This document shows positions 10,967 through 23,446 of a stretch of 64,000 nt of DNA, piece after piece. The stretch spans positions 930,001 through 994,000 of the forward strand of contig RCTD01000025.1 in the NCBI GenBank assembly GCA_014898415.1, given 5' to 3'. Numbering within the stretch: position 1 is the stretch's first letter; the number at the start of each line of letters is the position of its first letter. The translations under genes were made by a program, and so were the position numbers. The notes below the pieces were generated by a model, which had not been told where the DNA came from, ran no database searches, and saw nothing but the letters and a program-made list of their open reading frames with translations. This stretch comes from Stromatinia cepivora. Its lineage: Eukaryota; Ascomycota; Leotiomycetes; Helotiales; Sclerotiniaceae.

Positions 10967-11922
10967 CGGCGAAAACGGCGCCGGCGCGTGCTTGACAGCG
11001 CGCCCAGCTTAAATATATCAGAAGGCCGAAATATATCTTTGTCCTGGTAGGCTCGTAAAGTCGCGTTGAACACCCCTGGTTGTATGCGTGTGACTCTCGA
11101 TATCCCAGCTTCTGCCCAACAATGAGAATGCTGTTTTGAGAAGTGTGTTGAGCCTAAAAAGCACTCAAGCTCACTTCTATGACGTCTTTTGACCAATATA
11201 TCAAATTCCCTCCCAAATTCCCTTTTGCAGTCTCTTTTGATCGTCGCAGGGAAGGCAATATGATTATTCATGCGTGCGTGAATCCTATAGTGAGGGAAGT
11301 ACCGAAAGAGGACGGAATCGGTTACGAAGGTGATTAACTTCTAGATAATTGCCTACAATTTCCAGGAAAATAGACGTGAATAGCAAGGAAGACAGATGTC
11401 GCCTTGATCAGTAGCCCTACTTAAATATTGATCCAATGATTGTGCTTGTCGCGTGCGTACAGTGACGGGGATTTTCCAATAACAGAATTTGATCCGATTG
11501 TACCTGGTTTTTTTGATAGAATCCTGCAGGAAAGTTGACAACTTGACAAGTTGGGAAAATATTCTAGCCAGAGGAGCTCTTATAGTTTCTGGCGGCAAAT
11601 CTTTGTCACAGAAGATGAATGATAGATTGTGGCAGAGAAAATATGACAGTGACAGGTGTTCCAAATTATTTGAATTATTGTACCGGCAAGGTAAATTTTG
11701 GGAAATGAAGATCGTGGGTAAATTATTATTAGAGGGATGACAACGCACGTGTGAAAAAGCTAAAGGTGATAGTGGGGATTTGCCTATCTCACCGCCTTGA
11801 TTATCACACTTTATTAGCTTAGTCTGAAGTTTTGGAGGATGAATACTGGAGAAACTTGGACCCCTCTTTGACTTCTGACTTCTTCAACCACCAACAAATC
11901 AAATCAATATCGTCGAATTCGA
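10967..11922. other. divergent promoter region ICE2/MYG1
   Basis: A 956-bp spacer between two outward-facing starts. No coding frame is convincing. It should carry both promoters. I see no clear repeat. Confidence 0.6.
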
Positions 11923-12996
11923 ATGCTTCGAAATACAGTTAAAATGGCAGAAACGGCAGCAAAAAGACTCAAGACTTCTCCCATCACCATCGGTACCCAC
12001 AATGGTCATTTTCACGCAGATGAAGCCCTAGCTGTTTACATGCTTCGCCTTCTTCCCACCTATCAATCTTCAGAGCTTATTCGAACTCGGGATCCTAAAA
12101 TTCTAGAAACATGCCATACTGTTGTTGATGTGGGAGGTGAATATAATGACCAAACTAAGAGATATGACCATCATCAACGTACTTTCGATACTACATTCCC
12201 AAACCGTCATACCAAACTCTCTTCTGCGGGGTTAGTGTATATGCACTATGGCAAGGCGATTATTGCACAACGTTTAGGTGTCTCCGAAGATGCGGAAGAA
12301 GTTGAAATTATCTGGAAGAAGATTTATCAGAGCTTTATTGAAGCACTTGATGCTCATGATAATGGTATCTCAGTCTACGACCCGAAGGCTATTTCCGCTG
12401 CAGGTTTGGAGAAGAAATTCAGTGATGGAGCATTCTCATTGGGTGCTATGGTATCTAGATTGAACCCAAACTGGAATGATCCCACACCCTCTGATCCAGT
12501 CGAGGCACAAAAGGCAGAAGATAAGAAATTTTTGGTAGCTAGTACCAGAATTGGTGAAGAATTCTCAAGAGATTTGGATTATTACACGAAGTCATGGTTA
12601 CCAGCCCGAGCAATTGTTCAGCAAGCATATGCCAAACGTCTGCAGTACGACTCGAAGGGAAGGATATTGGTATTTGAAGGCCAATCTGTTCCATGGAAGG
12701 ACCACCTTTACACGATCGAGGATCAAGAGAACAGCGAAAACAAAATACTCTACGTTCTCTACCCTGAGAACACAGCTCCAGATGCGAAATGGAGAATCCA
12801 ATGTGTGCCAGTTAGTAAAGACTCTTTCCAGAGTAGGAAACCGTTGCCAGAGGCATGGAGAGGTTTCAGAGACGAGGAACTGTCTGAACTTACTCATATC
12901 CCAGGAGGTGTATTTGTTCACGCAGCGGGATTCATCGGAGGAAACAAGACTTTCGAAGGAGCAAGCAAAATGGCAGCAACAGCAGTTGATTTGTGA
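11923..12996 (+). CDS. MYG1: MYG1-family exonuclease
   Basis: An intronless 357-aa ORF of the MYG1 (UPF0160) family, a DHH-related metal-dependent nuclease. Residues 25-34 are the THNGHFHADE signature and D82-H83-H84 form the DHH motif after VVDVGGEY. The C-terminal GGVFVHAAGFIGG block is also typical. Human MYG1 is a 3'-5' RNA exonuclease found in nucleolus and mitochondria. A second in-frame ATG at 11944 (M8) begins MAETAAKRLK. The seven residues before it are basic/neutral and could weakly add to mitochondrial targeting. Length agrees with the family. It shares a promoter region with ICE2 in divergent orientation. Confidence 0.94.
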   Translation: MLRNTVKMAETAAKRLKTSPITIGTHNGHFHADEALAVYMLRLLPTYQSSELIRTRDPKILETCHTVVDVGGEYNDQTKRYDHHQRTFDTTFPNRHTKLSSAGLVYMHYGKAIIAQRLGVSEDAEEVEIIWKKIYQSFIEALDAHDNGISVYDPKAISAAGLEKKFSDGAFSLGAMVSRLNPNWNDPTPSDPVEAQKAEDKKFLVASTRIGEEFSRDLDYYTKSWLPARAIVQQAYAKRLQYDSKGRILVFEGQSVPWKDHLYTIEDQENSENKILYVLYPENTAPDAKWRIQCVPVSKDSFQSRKPLPEAWRGFRDEELSELTHIPGGVFVHAAGFIGGNKTFEGASKMAATAVDL

Positions 12997-13331
12997 TATC
13001 CACAAAGGACATGAAAAGCATTATTTGAAGGCGTTATTCCGTATCGGAACAAAAAGATTAGATAGATCCAAGAGACATAGAACCAAATCACCGAGTTCAT
13101 TCATCTCGATATCACAAAGATAATGTCATAATGCAATGAATGCACTCACAATCCCAACTAAACTCATCGTTTCGCATTGGCATATTGCCTGACTATCATA
13201 GCTGGCATAAAAAACGAACATGTACAGAGAATGCCGCATCATCCCAAACCATCAATCATCATGTCATTGAATAGCCCCATAACGCCGTATCCCGCGCAGA
13301 CGCACACGTAGTAAATTTCTCCACAGCACCT
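12997..13331. other. short convergent spacer MYG1/endosulfine
   Basis: 335 bp between two gene 3' ends. Nothing is recognised apart from the expected 3' untranslated sequence. Confidence 0.6.
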
Positions 13332-13909
13332 TCAGCCGTTGATTGGAATACCTCCCTTGACAGGCGGTGGACTAACACTACCATCTCCTGGTTGCTGTGC
13401 GCTTCCATCATTCTTCTTATCTGCCTCATCAATACTCGTCTCCCGATGTAAAAAACTGCTCTCCTTCACTGGACTTCCACTCTGCTGACCCAATCCCAGT
13501 CCTGCGATACTGCCATGATGTGCAGATCCAGGTCCTACATTTGTGTTACCAGAACCACCTTGTGCGGCGCTGCTGACGCTGGGGGATGAGAGATGTGGGA
13601 TATTTTCTGGCAGGGGATGTTCAGAGCCGACGCTGCCGGTATCAACAGAAGAGGCTTTGCCAGCTTTGGAAAGTGCATAATCGCCGGAGTCGAAATATTT
13701 ACGTTCCTTGAGTTGTTTGGCCAGATGGTCGGCTTTGCTGGGAAGTTTTCCATAGAGACGGAAGAGTCGTTGCTCATCAGGGGAAAGGGACTGCGAGATC
13801 GTAAAGTTAGTACATTGGGTAGATTGGATAAATGGAAATTCCGTGAGGGGTAAATAAAATAGATATTACTTACTGCAATATCAATCTTATTCTTTTGCAA
13901 AGGATTCAT
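13332..13909 (-). CDS. IGO1: endosulfine-family PP2A inhibitor (Igo1/Igo2 type)
   Basis: Two exons (13909-13874, 13790-13332) with an 83-nt GTAAGT..CAG intron in phase 0 give 164 aa. The endosulfine core lies at about residues 13-55 and includes LSPDEQRLFRLYGKLP and KYFDSGDYAL. Ser47 in FDSGDY is the residue phosphorylated by Greatwall/Rim15 kinase, which turns the protein into an inhibitor of PP2A-B55 and promotes quiescence and mRNA protection in yeast. The rest is a serine/glycine-rich disordered tail. Exon 1 codes only 12 residues (MNPLQKNKIDIA). The paired PKA regulatory subunit at 53.3-54.7 kb acts upstream of Rim15 in yeast. Confidence 0.93.
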
Positions 13910-15010
13910 ATTGAAGATGAATTTCCGCCGAATCTCTTTGAATTTGGATTGGGGGAATTTGGTAGATTTATAGATCGTATAGTTGTTGTAGTCGTATCAA
14001 GTTCGAGATTATTTTTTTTGTAATCAAATGGTTGTTTACCACTCTCTAACTTCTTTGTCGTCAGAAGAACTACACTTAAATAACCAAGGTGCAACCGTAC
14101 TGGGAGCGATTGCGTGTAAAATTGCGGGTAATGAGTGGGCTCAGTAGAAGTAAAAGTGGTGAATCAAATGGAAAGATAGACTCGAATGACTGAATAGAGA
14201 GAGGATTGAGTAACGGTTGATGGCTCTTGGATCGAGAAATAAAGTTCTTACGAATTTGGTAAGAATTGGGTTGGTTGAACTTGTACAAGGGAATAGGGAA
14301 TGAAATATTCTGGAGGGGAAGAGCAGCACGAACAGCTCAGAATGACCGACCGATAGATAGCGTTATGGTGGGGTACGTACCAACTCTCTTCGCTCGCTTG
14401 GCTTGGGCAATTGAAATTGAATTTAGACCTTCCAGACCTTCCAGACCTTCCAGTTTTTACTTGAAAAGAAAAAATTGATTGAACAGCTGAACAAACAAGA
14501 AGAGCACCACAAGTGAATAGAGGAAGAAGGTCATCTTATATCCAAAATATCCAATGTACGTATATCCCCTCTTATCACACTGTTGTACCAAGGGATATAC
14601 AGTATCATCTTAACCTTTTCTTCCTTTTTTCCCCGTAAGCCACGCATACCTACATCCTATTCTACAATATTTAGATACGCAAAGATCAACCTGAGGAGGC
14701 CTCAAAGTACTCAATATACAATCACGAGGTTAGTTTCATCAAAATCCCCGCACATCGTTGGTCTTTCAAGTTTGGAAGTCCTTACACAAGGGGCAGTCTG
14801 TCGTGAGCACGAGTCAGAGTCCAATCATCATATACGATCATCGATCATTTAGCCATCCCTTGGGACTTTTTACCCCGCAACGAACCAGAACTTATTCCAC
14901 CATCTACTCCGCGTTAACTCCTTTTCACCCTTGCCTAAATTCCTATTGGCCTTTTGTTAACTAGACTTGAAAGTTATATCTCAGTATCTAGCTAAGATAT
15001 CTATCTAAAG
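13910..15010. other. divergent promoter region endosulfine/SFM1
   Basis: 1.1 kb between outward-facing starts. A 9-bp unit (AGACCTTCC) is repeated about three times near 14430-14453. No coding frame is convincing. Confidence 0.6.
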
Positions 15011-15800
15011 ATGGCCCAAAAAACCTACATCGTTGAGCACCTCGACGAAGAGCTTGGCCCATGGTCTGAGCTTGAATACATCACCATAGCTAAGGAATCC
15101 AATCAGGCTGGTGCAAAATTTTGCTTGTCGTCAATTCCTCCCACCTTGACCATACCCGAGGTCTTGAAAGCTGTGCCAGGTTTCACAGCAGATGGACGAA
15201 GTGTCGAAACCCTATATGCGGAAAATAAGTCTCGTGTTTGCTTGCTTGATCCATCGGCCACCAAGGAATTGAGTCCAGAAGATGGAGACCTTTTTGATGT
15301 TTTCCTCTTTGGTGGAATCTTGGGTTCGTACACTGCATTACCTTACCTGCATATAGTAGTTGCTGATATGCTGTGCTCTAGGAGATGACCCACCTAGAGA
15401 CCGAACTTCTGAACTGAGGAAGAAAGGATTTGAAGGCCGTCGGCTTGGCCCCATCCAACTGACAACCGATACCGCAGTTCGTTGTACAAGAATGGTTACT
15501 CAAGATAAAAGTCGGCTGATTCGACCTATCTCCTACTTCCGAGATTTTATGCTGACTTATTTGTAGTTCCGTTAGACAAGATCCCATACATTGACTATCC
15601 AGAACTTCGGGTCAACAAGAATGAATGTACAGAAATGCCTTTTCGCTATGTCAAGGACGCCAATAGAAAGCCCATCATGCCAGAGGTAAGTTTTTAGTTC
15701 TTGTCATGTGTTATTCATGTGCATAAACTGATTGGGGATATAGGGAATGGTTGAACTTATTAAGAAAGACACAGAAAAGGGATTCGGTGATATGTTCTAG
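15011..15800 (+). CDS. SFM1: SPOUT-family protein arginine methyltransferase SFM1
   Basis: Four exons (15011-15323, 15382-15510, 15567-15685, 15744-15800) give 205 aa. Introns are 58, 56 and 58 nt, and all boundaries are GT-AG. The sequence follows yeast Sfm1 closely: an IVEHL start, RVCLLDPSATKELSPEDG, FGGILGDDPPRDRT, the QLTTDTAVR block, then IDYPELRVNKNE and EMPFRY. The SPOUT knot with the GGILG and TTDTA loops binds S-adenosylmethionine. In yeast Sfm1 monomethylates ribosomal protein Rps3 at an arginine. Family length is about 210 aa, so the gene is complete. The unspliced first frame runs on for 21 codons past the exon, so intron calls rest on homology. Confidence 0.93.
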
Positions 15801-16876
15801 GAGGCAAAATTGTAAAAGTTTCGCGGGATACCTAGATACAAACACCATTAGCGCGGCAGTAGCAAAATGCAATGCCATTCTATCACATCATTTCCGTAGT
15901 TCTATGTGAACACGAGAAGACCTAAGAAATTATATTATATAAGGGACTATCATGTTCATCAAACGTCGTCCCGCAATTCTAGAACGAGGCTCACTCGAGC
16001 TAACATTAAACAGGCGAATACGTTGTTTCGCCAAGAGTCTGAACATAGGGGGTTGTAAACAACCGCAACAAATGATAGAAAGAAGCACAATTAATAGTAT
16101 CTTTGGACCAAAATCAACAGTTCAATTCTCTTTTTACTAAAGCGGAGAAGTTTGGGTTTGAGGAGACGCGCAGGGTCAGAAATAGCTTCTCATACTTACG
16201 ATCGTTTTGCCCTTGAAGGTCCAGGTCATGTTACAGCGGGACTCGATGTTAGAGCCACGGACCCGCAGTACATGAATATGCGAAACATTCTTAACCTTAG
16301 GTGAATCTTTACAAAGACAATGGATTCGAATTTCGTAGAAGAGGAAACCGAAAATGGGTCACAATAAGTCGAAGAATTGAAGAAGTTCTCTTTGTGAAGT
16401 CGGCGAGGAACGAAAACTTTCGGAAAAGTCATTGCTAACATTGCTTCACAGGAGAGCTGTTGTCCCTGAGCTCTTTCGTATGATAAATGTAATTTCAAAG
16501 TTCTTCAAGATACGCATTGCTTTCGTAATTCACTCCACTGAAAATCTATGCTTGAGCGTTCCGAACCTCTCACAGAGTCTCACTTAGTCTCACTTCGCTA
16601 GGGTCCAATAGCCGTATGCAGAATCTAGCGATAAAGGGTGTCCCTAACAATCATTCCTGTATCATTAACAACAAAGCCGCGGATTCCCCCCAAGACAAAG
16701 TCAATACCAACTGTGTCCACAATCTATCATATTCAAAAAAAGATCTATCCTTTGCATCTCAATACCATCGGTGGATGATAGCATATTGGAACTTCGCGAC
16801 TACGCGATTCTCATAAACACCTTTCTAAGATACCCATTCCTGGGTTGTCTATTTCGAATTGGGCGTATTATTCACA
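15801..16876. other. spacer between SFM1 and KEX1
   Basis: 1.08 kb between two same-strand genes. Short frames exist on both strands (for example 16226-16498 minus) but none has family features or a supported splice pattern. The KEX1 promoter should be at the right end. Confidence 0.55.
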
Positions 16877-18912
16877 ATGCGATCTCTGACTTCCAAGACC
16901 AGTTCGGCCTTACTGACAGTATGGGGATTATTTTCTGTATCGTTAATGCCCTCCGTGGGCCAAGCAGATAAATCCGCCGGGGACTATTTCGTTCATTCTC
17001 TACCGGGTGCTCCGGCTGGACCATTACTCAAGATGCATGCTGGGTAAGTTGTATTCCCATTACATTTTACCACATCTAGCTCACACGGGCTTTGCAGACA
17101 TATTGAGGTCACCCCTGAGCATCACGGAAATATATTCTTTTGGCATTTTCAAAATAGACACATTGCCAATAAACAGCGCACAGTAATTTGGTTGAATGGT
17201 GGTCCGGGTTGCAGTTCTGAGGATGGAGCTTTAATGGAGATTGGACCTTACAGAGTCAAGGATGGATCTAATGGGCCAAAACTCGAATACAATCCAGGGT
17301 CGTGGGATGAATTCGCGAATGTTATGTTCGTGGATAATCCTGTAGGAACAGGATTCAGTTTTGTGGACTCGGACAGCTACATTCATGATTTGCCGGAGAT
17401 GGCAGATCAATTCGTCCAATTTTTGGAGAAATGGTTTGCGCTATTTCCTGAGTATGAGCATGATGATGTGAGTATAATCCGATTCAACCATTCCCACGCG
17501 GATCACTGATTATTCTAAAGCTATACCTTGCGGGAGAATCTTATGCAGGACAGCACATTCCCTACATCACAAAAGCGATTCTTGAACGAAACAAGAAACC
17601 TGATGCAAAACACAAGTGGCCAGTCAAGGGAATGCTAATTGGTAATGGTTGGATTTCACCAGTCGAACAGTACATGTCCTATCTTCCATTCGCGTACGAG
17701 AAGGGGCTGGTCAAGAAGGATAGTGAAAAGGCAAAGAAACTGGAATCCCAACAAGCTATTTGCACCAAAATGTTGAACGAGAACGGTGGGAGAGACAAGG
17801 TCGACAACAGCCAGTGTGAACAGATCTTGCAAGAGATCCTGTCGACCACGCAAACCAAAGGCTCCGATGGCAATATGCAATGCTACAATATGTATGATGT
17901 GAGGTTGAAGGACTCCTATCCAAGCTGTGGTATGAACTGGCCTCCTGATTTGGTTAACGTCACCCCTTACCTCCGCCGATCGGATGTGGTTGAAGCTCTT
18001 CATATTTCGCCCGAAAAGAGGACCGGGTGGACCGAATGCAACGGTGCTGTCGGCAGCGCATTTAGAGCTGCACACTCTAGACCTTCTATCCAGGTTCTAC
18101 CGGATCTACTCGCAGAAGTCCCAACCATATTATTTTCCGGTGCTGAGGATTTGATTTGCAACCACATTGGCACTGAAGAATTGATCAGCAATATGGAATG
18201 GAACGGGGGCAAAGGTTTTGAACTTGGATCAGGAACTTGGGCACCACGACGGGATTGGGAATTTGAAGGCGAGCCAGCGGGCTTCTGGCAAGAGGCACGC
18301 AACTTGACTTACGTCCTTTTCTACAATTCCTCCCACATGGTACCATTCGATTATGCTCGACGTACCCGAGATATGCTCGACAGATTCATGAAAGTGGATA
18401 TTGCCAGTATTGGTGGCGCTCCAACCGATAGTCGTATTGACGGCGAGAAAGGTTTGGAAACATCTGTCGGCGGCCATCCCAATAGTACCGCTGCCGCCAA
18501 GGCGGAAGAAGAGCGCCTGGAAGCCGCGAAATGGAATGCCTACTACAAATCCGGTGAGATTGTCCTAGTTATTGTCATTATCGCTGCCTCAGCATGGGGC
18601 TATTACATCTGGCGCGAACGACGCCAACGCGCCGGTTACGATGGAATTTTCGGAGGCGATACTCCTATGGCTCTAGCAGGCGCGAGAAGTGGTTCAAGAG
18701 GAGCTGCAGGTCTAGAAGATTTCCGCAACAAGCGAACAGTTCGAGATGTGGAGGCAGCGGATTTTGATGAAAGTGAATTGGATGAACTACATGTGAGGTC
18801 GCCTACAGATGATATAGATAGAGACAGGTATAGCGTTGGAAGCGCAAGCGATGACGAGGGCACCGGAAAGAGGAATGGAAATGGGAAGGGGAAAGAAAAG
18901 AGTTACTCATAG
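16877..18912 (+). CDS. KEX1: pheromone-processing serine carboxypeptidase KEX1
   Basis: Three exons (16877-17043, 17098-17467, 17521-18912) give 642 aa. A signal peptide covers about residues 1-29 (start MRSLTSK). The peptidase S10 domain follows with [10 protein letters not shown], the catalytic Ser186 in GESYAG, Asp389 in SGAEDLICN and His451 in NSSHMVPFD. One membrane span lies at about 523-542, followed by a charged cytosolic tail rich in Asp, Glu, Arg and Ser. KEX1 trims C-terminal Lys/Arg left by Kex2 in the late Golgi. The ATG at 16877 is the first in frame; an upstream TTG at 16859 was not used. Length matches fungal orthologues. Confidence 0.96.
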
Positions 18913-19517
18913 TGTATTCCAATCTTGATGAATTGAAGGCGTGGCAAGACAGATTTTTCTTATTAATCGTATAAGCATCAGTATGGGCGCTTTTGGAGAT
19001 TTTGGGATCGAGGCGATCGGACTGTTACCATCCATTCCTATTCTAGACTTGTTTTGATCAAACTGCATTGTGGGAACTTGGGAGTTCAAGTGGAAATGGG
19101 AATGAAAGTATTAATGGTTTGTACAATTACTCCTAAATGCAATCGTGTATGCTCGTGTTACAGTCCGGGATGCAAGTGCGAGTGATACATTGCATTCGTT
19201 GGCTTTGAATACACTTCATATCATTACTACCTATATGACCTAATTCTTGGTATTGATCGCTTTGTAACCGTCCTTAACTCCTCCCTAATAACTTCTCTTC
19301 TTCCATAACTGGGGCCTCCCGCTCTCATCTTCCGTGCTTTATTTGGTTTCGGGCTTGAGATGCTCAATCTAGGACTAAATCGAATGTCCAATTGAATCCA
19401 TATGCCATTTTACAGGATCAGCGATTTACTCGAGTCTTGGAGCCCTCTCCCATATATCTGTGTTTTTCATTCACCAACTTTCCATCGCGACATTCTCGAG
19501 TATAGTGCAATCTCCGT
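18913..19517. other. convergent spacer KEX1/RAE1
   Basis: 605 bp between two gene 3' ends. No coding or repeat feature is recognised. Confidence 0.6.
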
Positions 19518-20713
19518 CTACCTCTTCTTGACACTTGGTCTGGGCTTACACTCATCCGCGTTTACAGGATGTAACATAATCTTATTTGGATACTGCGGTG
19601 TGTTACTTGAATATCCCTTACTCCAATCGTAACTCACGGCATAGGCAAAGATGTTTCCTGTATGATTGAACGCTGTAGCTGAGATGGTTCCTCCAACGCT
19701 TGGGTAGCCCTTCAATCTATGCTTGGCGATTCCGTCCCAGAAATGGAAAGTGCCGTCAGAGCCAGCGGTGCTGAAAGTGCCATGGATGGGGTGGAATGAT
19801 ATCGCGTTCACGGAGTAGACGTTGGTCATGTTGTTTGAAGGTGGATCGCGGTGGCATTTGAATGAGAAGTTCATGCTTTAATGAGTTAGTAACAGTTCGC
19901 GAAGATACGTTGAAGGGGGAAGATTGTGTACCTGGCGTCCTTGTCTTCAACATATTGAATCGCACATCTTCCTTCAATACTACCAACAGCAAAACCAGTC
20001 GCATCCGGGAATAAGCTAATAACTCTAGTTTGCCATTTCAACGGACTTTGAATGGTCTTTTTAATCTTATCCGGCATGTTCAAGTCGACGATATTGATGA
20101 ATCGGTCTGCGGTTCCAACAACCAAAACGTTCTTCTGCACATCTAAGGTATAGACTTTGTGATTCATGTTCACCGAGATGACCGGATTAGGAGTTCTCAA
20201 ATCCCAATACTTAATAGTATTATCCCATGATCCGGTTACAAGCATCTCGCCGTTTGTCTGAGGTGCTGTGAAGAATCTCGCGGCCTTTATAGGTTGATCA
20301 TGCGCGGCGACTTGCGATACTGTCTGGTTGCTTTCAAGGTCCATCACACGCGCAGTCTTGTCTGCTCCCGCGCCAACTACTTTCTTTCCATCCTATTCCA
20401 GATTGTCAGCATATTCTTACATTCGGGCTTTGACTAAGCTTATACATACCTTTGACCAGTGACAACTAAAGACTGGCCCCTCGAAATCGAATAATGCCCT
20501 GCCTTCACTCTGCCCGCTTGACAAAATCTCATAAATCCTCACTTTCTTATCCCATGATGCGACAGCTAAATGTTCGGAAACTGGCGAAAAGGAAAGATCG
20601 GAAATACTATCCTCTGGAGGATTATTGAGAGGAATATCTTTCGAAAGATCACCAAGAGTATTGGCCGCGTTCGTCGAGGTGGTGGTAGCCGCTGTACCAA
20701 ATAATCCGGACAT
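19518..20713 (-). CDS. RAE1: mRNA export factor RAE1 (Gle2), WD40 protein
   Basis: Three exons on the minus strand (20713-20450, 20392-19932, 19875-19518) give 360 aa. The protein is a seven-bladed WD40 propeller with no extra domains. Blades are recognisable from ISDLSFSPVSEHLAVASWDKKVRIYE, ARFF..LVTGSWDNTIKYWD, and GTFSTAGSDGTFHFWD. The LFPDATGFAVGSIEGRCAIQYVE segment is highly conserved in Rae1. It binds the GLEBS motif of nucleoporin Nup98 and acts in mRNA export. An N-terminal FG-like MSGLFGTAATTTS tail precedes blade 1, as in orthologues. Both introns are short (57 and 56 nt). Confidence 0.95.
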
Positions 20714-21949
20714 TTTTACTTATAGGATATCTGCAAAATCAGTTCAATATTCTGCGCCACCTCGGAAAAGTAAACTCTTTCGCGTTCGTTCGCGTTGTTT
20801 GTTGAACAATTCCACGGGTTGCTTGCTTGCACGTAATTAAAAAAGACGGCAGCTTCTCCAGCCAGGCATGCAGAGCTCATGTAGAAAATCGACGCTAAGG
20901 AAGTTAATTAGACGCACGCTAGCGGCCGCACAACTTCCTACAAAATTAAAATTTTCATCGTGAGAATTTCTGTTTCTCTTTCTTCTATAACTTCTCGCTC
21001 AAAGAATCGCATTCGAAGCACACACACAGAAATATCTTCATTGATGTTTCAATTCACATTTATGCTTTGGGAGAAAGTCCCCGGACACCCTACTTTCTGA
21101 AAGTTAGGATTGCGGAAACGCGCCGCCATAGAAGCACTTGCGGCTTTTCTTCTACCAATTCTTTACCTTCAATTCATACATCCTTCTGCCGTTTGTACTA
21201 TTACCTTGAAGCTTCTTGACAATTGGATTCAGAGCTCGGGAGACCTTATGGATGAAGATATGAGTCCGAGCTTCCTTGCAATGTTTTCAATTGACTAGTT
21301 GAAGATGGGTTATGGGAGGTAGAAGGTATGTTCTTGATTGAGGTGGGAGTGCTAATGGTAGACGAGGCTTATTCGTCGAGATCGATAGTTATGCGATTGC
21401 TTTCCTTTGCTGCAAAGCTGGGAAAGTAACTCGATGGGGCTTATTCTTGATGCGAGAAGTTCAATTACATTTTTTGAGTCTATAGCTTATAGGAAAGCAA
21501 AGATGCTGTCGACTGATGATTGGGACACCAAACTCTAACTCTTTTCTCGCCAAAAGAGTCGTCCTTTGGTCGGAAGTCACTCATCTTAGAAGCTCTGTCG
21601 AAGGAGCTGGACTTTGTTGCGATCATAAAGCGGTTCAGGTGATGATTACCAAATAGAGTCAAGCACTGAATTGAGCCGTGTAAAAAGCGGCTCATAATTT
21701 GATGACCACAATTGCGTTATGGTGTCTGATGAACTTTAAAAGCTTTTTTCTTTTTATCTATATCTCTGCGTCGAATAATAAGATTATATTGGCTTCCATA
21801 TAAATTACAATCCAGGTCTTACAAATGATATAATGATGCAGATATATGCAAATGCCGTTGCTCTTTCCTCCGTTCCCAACCCGTCATAATATTCGTATGG
21901 TATCAAGCCGTTAATCCACCCATAAAAATGCAACAATGAAAAATACCCT
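20714..21949. other. spacer upstream of RAE1
   Basis: 1.2 kb. The left end should carry the RAE1 promoter, the right end the 3' flank of the next minus-strand gene. A frame at 21110-21298 (plus) encodes a hydrophobic peptide but starts without a real ATG context and has no support. Confidence 0.55.
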
Positions 21950-23446
21950 TCACATAAGCCCACCAAGAACCACCCTTCCCACGCCCGCAACCTCACTCTT
22001 CACTCCACCTCTGCTGCTATCTTCAAATTCCTTCACTACCCCCTGGACGATGATCTTCCTGACTCGAGCATCCGCCTTTGTAAACATCTCCGCAATCTGC
22101 GGACTGCACTCTTTTGGCGATGAGACCAAGCTCATCAACCTTGTATAACAATCGATCAACACGTCGCAAAGCGTCGCAAACGTCTCATAAAAATCGGGAT
22201 CGAACGGTAAAGATGGCGTTAATAGATGTTTATATTCCTCCCCGGGTAATAAATCGTTCTCACTCGCTGGGAACGATGTTGCGCCATTTCCACCCCCACT
22301 TGGTGTACTCCCACTATTAGATTTAGTATCCGAGATATCGTTGCCCATCGGTAATCCTATTTCGGTTGCAGAACTTGTACGTCTCCCTTTACTTGTAATC
22401 ATGGTTGAGCGCTTGAACATCTGGGGAAATCGACCGCGCGATAACGAAGAAGACGTCGATCCATCTGGTGGATGCGCTTGTTGAAAAGATTCAAATTCGC
22501 CAAGGAGCGCATTGAGCGTGCGCAGGAATTCGGAGGGACTTGAAGAATTAAGGTCGAGGATTGTAGGTAGTGAAAGGCCGAGGAGAAGATAATTTGTTGC
22601 ACGGCGGGCGAGTTTGCGCGCATCAAAGTAGGGCATTCGTTGTAAATCTGGTTTGTTGAATAATAATGTATTGAACCAATAAACCCTTCCTTCATGACTA
22701 TTTAGATTGAATTGTCAGTATTGTCCAAGTCCATAAAGGTTTGGAAGGTGAATCGTGATGAAGGGGCAGGGAAAATCATACGCTTTTCTCAAATAATCCA
22801 GAGTAGATATCCTCTTCGATGCCATTTCTTGTATGTGCTGGTAGGTTATGGTCTCGAGCGTAGGACTTCCAGGCTGCATAGGAGCCATCACACCCGGTCC
22901 CGCGGGCCCTCCCCCTGAAGACTGATACCCCGTTCCTGGTCTGGCAAGCATATTTGAGTATGGCGTTGTTGAAGTAAAAGATTCGGCATCTATTGATTGA
23001 CGTGGTGATATGGCTCCAAATGCATTGACTCCTGTGGTTTCTGCTAAGACGACCCGATCGTAACTATCTATGCTTTGCCGAGGATCCGAGGGTGGTAGTG
23101 GGATGATTACTGGTACGACATAGGGATTATTCGCCGCAGAATGCTTCTCGGATGAGTTCGAAGTGGGAAATATTGGGAGATGAGGTAGAAGTGTAGAATG
23201 CGAATGCGCAGTGGAATTGTTGCGTCGATTATGGCGAGATGAGGCGGAAAAGGAGGGTTTGCGACTGAATCCTGTTACCGAAGTCCTTGGCTGATGTGTT
23301 GGTCGATGTGTTGGACTGTAATTCAATTCACTCTTAGGAGATCCCCCGCTGGTATCTGGTCGTGTTGAAGAAGTTGGAGTCTTACTGCCCCCAAATATGT
23401 TACCCCCTTTGAATAGTCCATTTGAGGATGTACTCCGATGCATCAT
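21950..23446 (-). CDS. conserved fungal protein of unknown function
   Basis: Two exons (23446-22782, 22697-21950) with an 84-nt GTATGA..TAG intron give 470 aa. I cannot name the family. The N-terminal 200 residues are low-complexity Ser/Pro/Thr/Asn-rich and probably disordered. The part spanning the splice junction, TITYQHIQEMASKRISTLDYLRKA then HEGRVYWFNTLLF, is the best conserved-looking block and continues through the LARRATNYLLLGLSLPTILDL stretch, which looks helical. A second low-complexity insert lies at about 280-370 and a helical tail follows (DFYETFATLCDVLIDCYTRL). There is no signal peptide or clear membrane span. The protein could be a scaffold or regulatory protein; this is inference. 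Confidence 0.8.
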